Assembly (NCBI GenBank): GCA_030653545.1 | Contig: JAURZE010000022.1 | Location: 124,001-188,000 of the forward strand | Reading direction: 5' to 3' | From: Nitrospira sp. | Lineage (GTDB): Bacteria > Nitrospirota > Nitrospiria > Nitrospirales > Nitrospiraceae | Length of the DNA stretch: 64,000 nt | Shown here: in pieces, positions 8,676 to 18,300 of the stretch | Position numbering within the stretch: position 1 is the stretch's first letter | How the letters are laid out: each line of letters opens with the position of its first letter | Program-made: the position numbers and the translations under genes | Notes under the pieces: generated by a model | What the model saw: only the letters and a program-made list of their open reading frames with translations | The model's database searches: none | What the model was told of the DNA's origin: nothing

Positions 8676-9577
8676 ATTGCGAGCTGGAACAGAGAACACC
8701 CACGTTCGGCCTTATCTCCGATGTCGCCAGGACGTTTACAAAAGACTATGCCCTGAAACTCTTCACTCAAACCTGTTTTAACCGTTTCTTCGAGTTCGAA
8801 GTAAAAAAGGCCTACGACCGGGGATTGATGAAGCTGCCGATCTATCTGTCGGTCGGACAGGAACATATCCCGGCGGCCATCGCATCGGTCTTTTCCGACT
8901 GTTTGATCTTTGCCCAGCACCGGGCCCACTCGGTGTATCTGTCGTTCGGCGGCGATCCGCTCCAACTCATCGACGAGCTCCTGGGACGCCGGACAGGGTG
9001 CGCCCGCGGCATGGGAGGCTCTGCCTCCATACAGTCCCCGCAGATCGGCATGTTCGGGCACAGCGGACTCATGGGCGACCAAGTTCCCATCGCGGTGGGA
9101 GCGGCTTTAGGCGCGAACAAACCGGTGCTGACGGTCATGGGTGATGCCTCTGCTGAAGAGGATTACATCTACGGAGCCTTGGGGTTTGCCGTCACCAAGA
9201 AACTCCCGGTTCTCTTCGTCTGCGAGGACAATGATCTGTCGATTTTGACCAGGACGCCTGTCCGTCGTTCGTGGACCCTCTGCGGTCTCGCTCAAGGACT
9301 CGGACTTCCCGCAGTCGACATCACTGACGATCCTTGGTTGATTGCGCATCATGTAAGACAGTTCAGCCTGCAATTACCGGCTGTGATCAATATTAGAACC
9401 TGTCGCGGTTTATGGCACGCAGGCTCCGGTTGTGACGGCCCGCCGGAGTGGGATCGGTATGCCTTGATCAAGGACACCATGAAGACTCTTGGCTTGGAGC
9501 GCGATGCCCTCGCCATCGAATCCGACATTGAAAGGACCGTGCAGAACCTATGGGCAGAACAGTTGCGGAAGTCATAA
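8672..9577 (+). CDS. thiamine-diphosphate E1 alpha subunit (2-oxoacid dehydrogenase type)
   Basis: This 301-residue protein matches the alpha subunit of pyruvate/acetoin/branched-chain dehydrogenase E1: SVGQEHIPAA near residue 61, HRAHS, RGMGGS and the ThDP-Mg motif GDASAEED followed by VCEDN. It is somewhat shorter than typical E1 alpha (about 330-360). It begins inside the aminotransferase stop and its end overlaps the beta gene by 28 bp. No lipoyl E2 or E3 gene lies nearby, so it may form a stand-alone ThDP lyase/ligase or borrow E2 from elsewhere. Confidence 0.82.
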   Translation: MNCELEQRTPTFGLISDVARTFTKDYALKLFTQTCFNRFFEFEVKKAYDRGLMKLPIYLSVGQEHIPAAIASVFSDCLIFAQHRAHSVYLSFGGDPLQLIDELLGRRTGCARGMGGSASIQSPQIGMFGHSGLMGDQVPIAVGAALGANKPVLTVMGDASAEEDYIYGALGFAVTKKLPVLFVCEDNDLSILTRTPVRRSWTLCGLAQGLGLPAVDITDDPWLIAHHVRQFSLQLPAVINIRTCRGLWHAGSGCDGPPEWDRYALIKDTMKTLGLERDALAIESDIERTVQNLWAEQLRKS

Positions 9578-10494
9578 GAGACACCACCCGGAATCATCTG
9601 ACACACAACCGCGGTCTCTTTTTGGGACAGTGTGTGACGGCAGTCGGATGGATCGGCGGCACGGTACCGGACATGTCCGAGGCAGAGGGCCTCGTAGAAC
9701 TCTCGCTCGCCGATGTGACCAATGCCGGCATCGCCGTCGGAGCGGCGCTCACCGGCCGGCGGCCGATCTATACAGTGCGCTATCAAGGTTTCATGTGGTA
9801 CAACGCCGCGCCCATTGTGAACTATGCGGCGAAATCGAAGGATGTCTGGGGCGTACCCTGCCCGGTGTTTCTCCGGGCCATCGCCATGGAAGGGAACGGT
9901 ATCGGTCCGGTCGCTTCTGCGTCACAGCACGGTCTCATCATGCGGATGCCCGGAATGCCGGTCTGTGCGCCCATGTCGCCCAACGAGTGGACGGAGGCCT
10001 GGAATTGGTTCATGCACCATGACGATCCTCTCTATGTCAGCGAGCATCGGCGGAGTTTTACCATCGACTATGAATTCGAGAACCGCATCGAGCCCGAGGC
10101 CGACATCACTTTGTTCCCGATTTCGGCCGCCCGACTCAATGCCGTCGAAGCAGCCAACACATTGCGGCAGGAAGGCATCGTCTGCAACATCCAGCACCTC
10201 GTGTGGCTTAAACCGTTCGCGGTGACAGACGAGATGCGGCACAGCCTAACCCGAACCGCACTCGGGCTTGTCATCGATTCAGACTTTGAGATCGGCGGCC
10301 CGTCACGGTCGATTGCCTATGATCTCATGCATCAATCCGGCGCGCCGGTGTTCGCCCTTGGCTTGGAAGACCGATCTGCAGGCGTCGCCGAATCTCTGGA
10401 CAATCCGACCCCCACGCCGGAACGGATCGTGCGCGTCGTTCGGGAACTGGTTCGAAGTAGACGAACCTTACCGGCGGGAGTCACCGGTGAGTAG
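9550..10494 (+). CDS. thiamine-diphosphate E1 beta subunit (transketolase-like)
   Basis: This 314-residue partner of the preceding E1 alpha has the transketolase pyrimidine-binding domain, with SEAEGLVELSLADVTNAGIAVGAAL in two stretches supplying the conserved acidic residue region, and a C-terminal transketolase domain ending in an extended VVRELVR helix. The 28-bp overlap with the alpha gene indicates fixed stoichiometry. Alpha and beta together would decarboxylate a 2-oxo acid; the acceptor is unknown here. Confidence 0.8.
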   Translation: MGRTVAEVIRDTTRNHLTHNRGLFLGQCVTAVGWIGGTVPDMSEAEGLVELSLADVTNAGIAVGAALTGRRPIYTVRYQGFMWYNAAPIVNYAAKSKDVWGVPCPVFLRAIAMEGNGIGPVASASQHGLIMRMPGMPVCAPMSPNEWTEAWNWFMHHDDPLYVSEHRRSFTIDYEFENRIEPEADITLFPISAARLNAVEAANTLRQEGIVCNIQHLVWLKPFAVTDEMRHSLTRTALGLVIDSDFEIGGPSRSIAYDLMHQSGAPVFALGLEDRSAGVAESLDNPTPTPERIVRVVRELVRSRRTLPAGVTGE

Positions 10495-10539
10495 TGCCGG
10501 TCAGAGAAATGCCTCGTTGACAGACAGGGGAGGGGATCA

Positions 10540-12096
10540 ATGATCCAGATCGGACCAGTAACGTCAGCCCACAGCTCACAGGAGCGTGCCGTGACACTTC
10601 CCGGACGGCTTGATCTTCTGTTCATCAATCCGAACTCGCGTGCCCGTGTCTATCAAAGTCTCGGGTCTGATCTGGCTGCGGTCGAACCGCCGGTTTGGAT
10701 CGGTTTCATCGCAACCTTCATCCGTGACCGTGGCTATTCCGTCAGGATCCTGGATGCCGAAGCGGAAGGTATCGGACCGGAAGGAGTCGCAGAACGGGTA
10801 CGCCAACTGAACCCGAGACTGACCGCCGTCATTGTCTATGGACAACAGCCGTCTGCATCGACCCAAAACATGACGGCCGCCGGAGAGGTCTGCAAGGCCA
10901 TCAAACGTCTTGCGCCGGACCAGCCGCTTCTCATGGGCGGCCTGCATCCGTCAGCCCTGCCGGAACGGACCATGCGGGAAGAGTCGGTCGACTTTGTCTG
11001 TCAGGGTGAAGGACCCTACACGCTGCTCGGCCTCCTGCGGCAGCCTGAGTGGATCGCTCCGAGCGACTACAGCCAGGTCAGCGGACTCTGGTACCGGAAG
11101 CAGGGCGTCATCTGCTCAACGCCGCAAGCCCCGGTGATCGAAGACCTGGACAAAGACCTGCGCGCGGTCGCGTGGGATCTGCTCCCGATGGACAAATACC
11201 GCGCCCACAATTGGCACTGTTTCGGGCGTATCGACGATCGCAAGCCCTATGCGTCGATGTATACAAGCCTCGGATGTCCCTTTAAATGTTCCTTCTGTTG
11301 CATCAATACGCCATTCGGAAAACCGATGATTCGCTACCGCAGTCCGGAAAGTGTGATCCGGGAAATCGATGAGCTCGTCACGAAATACGGCGTGCGCAAC
11401 ATCAAGATGGCCGACGAAATGTTCATCCTGAATGAGCGGCAGGTCCTCGGTATCTGCGATCTCATCATCGAGCGCGGCTATGACCTGAACATTTGGGCGT
11501 ACGCGCGGATCGATACAGTGAAAGACAGCATGCTAAAGAAGCTGAAGCAGGCTGGTGTCAACTGGCTGGGCATCGGTATCGAATCCGCCAGCACATACGT
11601 CCGGGACGGAGTAGACAAGAGCTTCGGGAAGAAGGACATCAAAGAGATCTTCGATAAGATTCGCGCAGCGGATATCAATATCGGGGCGAATTTTATTTTC
11701 GGCCTTCCTGACGACACGCTGGCCACCATGCAGGAGACGCTGGATCTGGCCATTGAACTCTGCCCCGATTGGGCGAACTTCTATTCGGCGATGGCCTATC
11801 CAGGTTCAAAACTATACGACCTCGCGGTCACAAACGGCACCGCCTTGCCCGACACATGGGTGGGGTATTCGCAACACGCGTACGAGGCGCTGCCTTTACC
11901 GACCGACCACGTCTCGGCCTCCGCAGTCCTCCAATTCCGCGACCAGGCGTTCCACACATTTTTTGAGCACCCGCGGTATCTCGAACATGTGGAGCGGCGC
12001 TTCGGGACAGAGACCGTCGCTCATATTCAATCGATGACGACCCATCGTTTGAAACGCAAATTTGCAGAATCGCCGCTTCAACCAGAGGCAGCCTGA
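10540..12096 (+). CDS. B12-binding domain radical SAM protein
   Basis: The 518-residue protein has an N-terminal cobalamin-binding Rossmann-like domain (about residues 20-165) with GGLHPSALP, then a radical SAM core whose [4Fe-4S] motif is CPFKCSFC near residue 247. ADEMFI and GIGIESAS are typical radical SAM strands. The class (BchE/methyltransferase-like) often methylates unreactive carbons or rearranges carbon skeletons. In this operon a C-methylated or otherwise remodelled sugar is plausible. Substrate unknown. Confidence 0.82.
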   Translation: MIQIGPVTSAHSSQERAVTLPGRLDLLFINPNSRARVYQSLGSDLAAVEPPVWIGFIATFIRDRGYSVRILDAEAEGIGPEGVAERVRQLNPRLTAVIVYGQQPSASTQNMTAAGEVCKAIKRLAPDQPLLMGGLHPSALPERTMREESVDFVCQGEGPYTLLGLLRQPEWIAPSDYSQVSGLWYRKQGVICSTPQAPVIEDLDKDLRAVAWDLLPMDKYRAHNWHCFGRIDDRKPYASMYTSLGCPFKCSFCCINTPFGKPMIRYRSPESVIREIDELVTKYGVRNIKMADEMFILNERQVLGICDLIIERGYDLNIWAYARIDTVKDSMLKKLKQAGVNWLGIGIESASTYVRDGVDKSFGKKDIKEIFDKIRAADINIGANFIFGLPDDTLATMQETLDLAIELCPDWANFYSAMAYPGSKLYDLAVTNGTALPDTWVGYSQHAYEALPLPTDHVSASAVLQFRDQAFHTFFEHPRYLEHVERRFGTETVAHIQSMTTHRLKRKFAESPLQPEAA

Positions 12097-12151
12097 AGAG
12101 GGGATCAGTCGGACTCAGAGCCTATCGCCTGAGGTACGGAACAATACGAGA

Positions 12152-13207
12152 ATGGGATTAGACGTCAATATCATTACGGGCAACCTCGGGCAAGCCATTC
12201 ACACTGAAGACTTGCTGGAGTATGTACGGGAAGGGCTCACCAGCGCCGGACTGAAGGTCGGGTACTCGCAAACCGATTATTTAACCCATGGCATCAATAT
12301 CCTCGTAGAACATCCCTTCGGAGCCGTCTATGACCAGCTGTACGTGATGCGAAAGCTATTGCCTCACTCGAAACTGTTCATGATTGTGACTGAATTGCTC
12401 ACGCCGTCTGGCTTTAACTCGTCGAATTCGAAGCAAACGGGCCGGATAAATCCCGAAGATCATTACGATGATGCTAAATACTGGACCAATAGAACAAGGG
12501 AATTCATGCGGTTCGTGCCGGTCGTCGACGGCTTCATTATGGTCGGGCTGCACAAGGTTCGGGGAATACTCCCTGCGGGGTACGAGGAAGGAGTCACGAG
12601 CTATTTTCAATTGGGCAAGCCCGTGCATCTCGTACCTCTCTGCCATCCGCCGGCACAATCGCGCCCGACAGCTTCGGTCCGGCGGCGTGAAAAAGACATC
12701 GATATTCTGTTTACCGGAACATTGACTCCCTATCGCATCAAGGTGCTCGACGAACTCCGGTCGAGAAACTTTACGGTCGTGGCACTCGAAGCGCATATAC
12801 CGGCTTATCTCAGAAACGACTATATCGACCGATGCAAACTGTCCCTCGGCCTCAAATTGTCCAAAGAGACGAAGATCCTGTCCACGATGCGGGCCTATTA
12901 TCATCTGGTGCATCGCATCCCGCATGTATTTGAACGCACCTCGATACGGTCTCCCTTAGATCCATTCATCAATGTGGTCGACAGCGGGCAGCCGTTTATT
13001 GCGGTGTGCGCGGAACTCCTGTCCGGCATGCGGGAGTTTCCGGAACAACGCTTTCAGGAGTTTCAACATTCACAAGTGTTCAATTACCAGAACACCTTTG
13101 CGGAGCTAGGATCGCTGCTGACCGGAAAGTCGAGGCAATACGTTTCCGAGGAGAACGGACATGAAGACATTACCCTTGAACGTCATACCGCAGCATACAG
13201 ACGCTGA
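12152..13207 (+). CDS. glycosyltransferase-like protein of unknown specificity
   Basis: The frame opens at 12062 inside the preceding gene, but the ATG at 12152 gives a clean start for a 351-residue product. It is not firmly recognised. The central segment DIDILFTGTLTPYR followed by a helix and VVALE resembles the second Rossmann domain of GT-B enzymes such as the CgeB group, and a PFINVVDSGQPF stretch follows. There is no signal peptide or membrane segment. It overlaps the next radical SAM gene by 47 bp, so the two are probably coupled. Confidence 0.55.
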   Translation: MGLDVNIITGNLGQAIHTEDLLEYVREGLTSAGLKVGYSQTDYLTHGINILVEHPFGAVYDQLYVMRKLLPHSKLFMIVTELLTPSGFNSSNSKQTGRINPEDHYDDAKYWTNRTREFMRFVPVVDGFIMVGLHKVRGILPAGYEEGVTSYFQLGKPVHLVPLCHPPAQSRPTASVRRREKDIDILFTGTLTPYRIKVLDELRSRNFTVVALEAHIPAYLRNDYIDRCKLSLGLKLSKETKILSTMRAYYHLVHRIPHVFERTSIRSPLDPFINVVDSGQPFIAVCAELLSGMREFPEQRFQEFQHSQVFNYQNTFAELGSLLTGKSRQYVSEENGHEDITLERHTAAYRR

Positions 13208-15056
13208 AGACTCTGGCCGTTGCGGAGAGTCCCTCCCTGCGACGAAGACAATCATTTCCGAACGGCTGCAGACCCTACTTCCAAGGGGATGCCACCGCGT
13301 GCTCTTGATTACGCCGCCGGAATCCCCCGAGAAAGACTTCAATCGCGACTTGGTCTTGAGTAAACGATATCCCTGTTTCCCCCCCTATGGGCCCGGCATT
13401 CTTGCGCGTAACCTTGAGCAGCGCGGCTATCGAGCAGCCCTCCTTGATTTGCATTTCCAAGTCTTGAAACACGCACATGAGAATCCGTCGGACTTTAGAT
13501 TTCAGATATGGAAGGAGCGCTTGATAGAAAAGATCGAAGAGTTTCAGCCGGATCTTATAGGGATCAGCGTCATGTTCACCATTTCTCGGCCCTCGCTCGC
13601 CGATGTGGCGGCTTTTCTCAAAACGAACTTCCCTTCGCTTCCAATTATTGCCGGCGGAGTATGCATCTCCAATGACGTGGAGTCGATCCTGCGAACCGTT
13701 CCCCAGATCGACATCGGAAGTTTTTATGAAGGTGATCGCAGCTTCCCGGATTTACTGGACGTGATCAACGGGAAACAGCCGGTCTCTGAAATAAGACAGG
13801 TGGCGATGCTCAAAGGGGAGCAATTGGTCTCAACCAAAGAACGGGCCACGCCGTCCGACCAAGAGATGGATATTCAGCCGGAATATTATGATTTACCGAT
13901 TGGGGACTATACGAACTATGGTTCCATGGGGGCCTACAATTTCATGCGGGGTGAACGGAAAGCCTCCACCATCATCAGCAACAGAGGGTGCCGGGCAATG
14001 TGCTCTTTTTGTGCCGTCAGGAATTTCAACGACATCAGTGTCCGAGGCCGGGCCGTCTCCAGCGTGGTCGATGAAGTAGAACGCCTGTACTCCTCCTACG
14101 GTGTCACCCATTTTATGTGGCTCGACGATGATCTGCTCTACAACGGCAAACGCGCGATTGCGCTTTTCAATGAGATTACCCGGCGTAATCTCCACATTAC
14201 CTGGGACGCCAGCAATGGATTGATCGCGGCTGCCATCACGCCTGAGATCATGCAGGCGGCATCGGAATCCGGCTGTATCGGATTCAATCTCGGACTGGAG
14301 TCGGGGAATGACCGGATTCTAAAATCCATTCACAAGCCGGGCACGACAAAGAGCTACCGGCAGGCCCGCGTCATTCTGGATCAATATCCTCATGTCTTTG
14401 TCAAAGGCTTCATGATTATCGGGTTCCCGCATGAAACCATCGCGCAGATACGGGATACGGTCAATCTTGGCTGCGAGCTGCAGTTCGGATGGTACCCGCT
14501 GCAATTGCTGACCACGTTGCCCGGCACCGAAATTACGCTGAGCATGATCGAGCAGGGGCTGATACGTCCGCCCACTGATGCCAGTTTCAAAGGCCTGGCC
14601 GCCGGGTCCAAGAGCAAAGGGGGCGGCACGCTCCGTCAACGTGAACGGGCGGAGAAGCATGAGGCGCTCGCTTTTGTGGATCTGCTGCAATCACTCCCGG
14701 CCGACCATGTCCCGACGGCCGCCGAGTTGGATGACCTCTGGTTCGTAGCCGACTATAAAATGAACTATGAAAAGCTGCTTCACATTGACGAACCGGTCAA
14801 GCTGCGAAATATCAGGGTGATGTTGCAGCAAATCACCGACGAATACACCGTCGACAACGCGATGGGCAACCTGTTTCTCGCCGTCATTGCATCAAAGCTG
14901 CATGAATTCGGCGAGAGCCAGCGGCGTCTCGCATTGGCGAAACGCTTTCAGGAGGAATCCGCCTACTGGACAACGCGCTTTACCGTGTTGGGCATGAGTG
15001 AGATCGCCGGTCGTGTTCGAGCCGCGAACGCTCGAGCGATGCCTCTGGCGGCCTAA
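13161..15056 (+). CDS. B12-binding domain radical SAM protein with C-terminal extension
   Basis: This 631-residue enzyme starts after a GAGGAGA site located inside the previous gene. A cobalamin-binding domain spans about residues 45-210 (FPPYGPGILA, ISVMFT, IIAGGVCIS), then a radical SAM core with CRAMCSFC near residue 281, LWLDDD-like acidic strand and GLESGNDRIL. The last ~130 residues form a helical extension. It is distinct from the first radical SAM gene of the operon and shares little sequence outside the core motifs. It closes the biosynthetic part of the island. Confidence 0.82.
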   Translation: MKTLPLNVIPQHTDAEDSGRCGESLPATKTIISERLQTLLPRGCHRVLLITPPESPEKDFNRDLVLSKRYPCFPPYGPGILARNLEQRGYRAALLDLHFQVLKHAHENPSDFRFQIWKERLIEKIEEFQPDLIGISVMFTISRPSLADVAAFLKTNFPSLPIIAGGVCISNDVESILRTVPQIDIGSFYEGDRSFPDLLDVINGKQPVSEIRQVAMLKGEQLVSTKERATPSDQEMDIQPEYYDLPIGDYTNYGSMGAYNFMRGERKASTIISNRGCRAMCSFCAVRNFNDISVRGRAVSSVVDEVERLYSSYGVTHFMWLDDDLLYNGKRAIALFNEITRRNLHITWDASNGLIAAAITPEIMQAASESGCIGFNLGLESGNDRILKSIHKPGTTKSYRQARVILDQYPHVFVKGFMIIGFPHETIAQIRDTVNLGCELQFGWYPLQLLTTLPGTEITLSMIEQGLIRPPTDASFKGLAAGSKSKGGGTLRQRERAEKHEALAFVDLLQSLPADHVPTAAELDDLWFVADYKMNYEKLLHIDEPVKLRNIRVMLQQITDEYTVDNAMGNLFLAVIASKLHEFGESQRRLALAKRFQEESAYWTTRFTVLGMSEIAGRVRAANARAMPLAA

Positions 15057-15308
15057 GCTTTTTCCCCGCATGGCGTGCCACGTCTTTGTCCGCCCGCTGT
15101 TCACCTCAGCTATTCGCAGGGACATTGGTGCCGGATCACTCGGCAATATTTTCCCCTCAACGATCGGACACGCATAGACCCACGCAATCTGCCCCACTTT
15201 CTTCACAGCGAGACCAACCGGCGCTGGCACATTCCTTGAAGATCTTGCAACTGCGCCATCGGCCGGGATACCGGCGCGTGAGCGCAAACCTTCTGGCCGT
15301 GTCACAGG

Positions 15309-18300
15309 ATGTCGATGAAAGCGCTGCTTCTCCAACTCGAGTTTCCAACATGGAAGACGGCCAGACCTTGGACCTACGGCGCGAGCTTTGCCGTAGCGGA
15401 GGGACTCGCTGCCAATGGAGTCACCTGTCTGACGGTCCCGGTTCTTCCTGATACGACGGCCGCCTCTCCCGATTCCTGGTTATCCCACGCCCGCCGCATA
15501 CTGGCCGGACAGCGCTTCGACCAGGTCTGGATTTGGCTCGTGCATGCGTCCCTCGACACACGAATTCTCGAATGGGCGGCGGAGCTGGCCCCTGTCCGCA
15601 TCGGGTTTTTCATGGAGTCGCTACGGTATGAGGAAGAGGACTATCGTTGGGCTCCCGGATTGCGCAGTCGGCATGTCGCCTTTCACCGCCAGCTCGAGCA
15701 CCTGACTCACGCACTGATGGTCGATGAACGCGACGTGGCCGAGCTCACGGCACTCGGAACAAAGCCAGCGCTCTGGTGCCCAGGATTAGTGCCTCGCCGT
15801 TTCATCGCGGATCCCTCACGTGCTCCTCGTTACAATCGGGCCGTCTTTCATGGCAATGTGTATGGTGATCGCGCCAAGTGGATCGAGCATCCGCTGCTGC
15901 GCGACCGCATGACCTTCGCTCAGGCCCCGGCACAATACACTTCCAATCAACAGAAGTTCGATGAGCTCCAAAAGATTGCAAGCGAGCGGGTGCGCCATCT
16001 TCCAATGGTAACCGCTGTAGACCTGGAGCGCTATGTTCGGGCCTTGCACACCGTGCGTGAGGCAGAGTTTCGTGACTGGCTGTTTGGACTCGCCGACTGG
16101 GCCGGTATCGTCAACCTTCCCGGTCTGACTCGTTGTTTCGGTGGCCGTGTCTATGAAGCCATGGCGGCGGGACGCCCGGTGATCTCCTGGCGCATTCCCG
16201 ACCGGCCCAGAGTCAACGCCTTGTTTGAAGACAATCGGGAGATCCTATTGTTCTCTCCTGATGATCCCGCGGAGCTGGCTCATCAGATCGATCGCATCCT
16301 GCAAGATACACCATTCGCCCAAGCGATCGGCATCCAGGGACAGCGCAAACTGCTCGCGCATCATACGGCGGAACGTCGGATGAAGGACATCCTCCAGTGG
16401 CTTGAAAGCGGGAAAGAACCTGAGTACGGGAACCTTCCCACCCTTGCTGAACAACCGACGGGCGTCAAATCCGTGACGCCCGTCAATTCCTCGTCAGCCC
16501 CACGTCCTCAGGGGCCACACCCCATCTCCACCACTGTGTTTCTATTGACAGTCGGTGATCCGACCTTCCAAGCCTGTCAAGAGTCGGTCGAACAGCAAAC
16601 GGGAGCGACATTCAAGATCGAGACGATACAAGACGTCTGTCCCTTCAGCGCCGCCGCCCAGGAAATGATTGTGCGCTGTACGACTCCATACTTCATTCAG
16701 GTTGATGAAGACATGGTACTGCATCCCGATGCCGTCGGTCGAATGGAGCAGGCGATGACGCAGGCGCCGGCTGAAGTCGGCATGATTTGCTTCCACCTCT
16801 ATGACGAGGACCGGGAATGCCCGATCCAAGGCATCAAAATCTATCGGACGGAGCTGATGAAACGGCTGGCGTTCCGCGACTTGAAGGCCAGTGAAATGAA
16901 TCTGCTCGACCAGATGGGCGAGCAGGGGATTCGCTGGATTCTCCATCCCGATGCCTTGGGGCGCCACGGAACACGCTATACGCCAGAGACCATCTATCGG
17001 CGCTATAAAACGATGTACGAAAAGGACATTCGGCAGTGGAATCTTTTGACTGCGGATATCCACCGCAAAGCACACAAGTTTCGCGAGACCGGCGATATTC
17101 TCCAACTATTTGCTCTCCTCGGAGCTGCGCACGGAATCATCGATGCCCCGATGGCGCCAGACCGAGAGAAGGACGCCCGCGCGTACCATTTCAAAGAGCT
17201 GGAGATCTTTGGACGGCTTCTCAAGACTACTCCTCCGGTAAGCCAGAGCTACGATTTCTCTCGTGCAGCAGTACCTCTGAAGAATCCACCAATCCCCCTT
17301 GATCAGGTGCAGTGGAAGAGTGCGCCGGTTCCACCGCATACCGACGCTTCCCGTTCGGCATCGGAACAACCGACCCCTAGCCTTGCGCCAACACCCAAAC
17401 ACCCCACACCGCAGCCTGGTCACATCCTTATCGTGACTCCTTATTTTTGGCCCTCTGTCGGTGGCGTCGAAACGGTGGCGGAGGATCTGGGAGCGGGTTT
17501 GCTTACCGCCGGATTCCATGTAGAGGTCGCCTGCTATGAACAGCCCGACCGAAGGATGGACAGTCATCGGGGCATCAGCATTACCCAGCTGGCCCCTCAT
17601 GACCAAATGACGAACGGTATTCCTACCGCAGCCAACCAGGTGAAGCACCTGGTTGAGTCGAACCGCTACGACGCCTGTATCCTACTGGGCTCACCAATGA
17701 ATGCCTTGTTCTATGCCATCCTAGAGTTACAGGACCTGAAGAATCGACGCATTCTATTCCAGCCCACGATCAACCGGGAAGGGTACGCCTTCATTCAGCA
17801 AAGACCGATTGTCCAGTCACTCCTGGAGCGCCTGGCCAAACAGACGACTGCGATCATTGTGCTTGGTCATGACACATTCGATGCTCGCTTCTGTGGAGAG
17901 ACGGGGATTCCTGCCACCATTATCCCGAACGGCACGCCCACACTGAATCCCGCATTTGACTTTAGGCTGAAGTACCAGATTGACGAACAGCAATTCCTCA
18001 TCGTGCATGTCGCCAATCTCTATCGAATCAAGAACCATCTGAGCCTGCTCAAGACCCTGGATACGTTGCCCACCGGTGCCACGCTCGTCATGATCGGCCA
18101 TCCCACTCACGAAACCGCATACGTTGCGGAAGTGCAACGCGCGCTCTCGACTCGCCCTGACGTACTTTATATTCCTGGATTGCATCGAGATGGCGTGGCG
18201 GCAGCAATACAGGCTGCCAATCTTGTGGTCTTATCTTCTGAGGCGGAAGTCTCTCCGTTATGCCTGCTAGAAGCTATGAGCTTACAACGCCCTTGGTTAG

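Noticed and set aside
15086-15451. 121-codon plus-strand frame across the gap before the giant gene
   Set aside because: It runs into the giant gene in another frame, has no ribosome site, and its product has no recognisable pattern.
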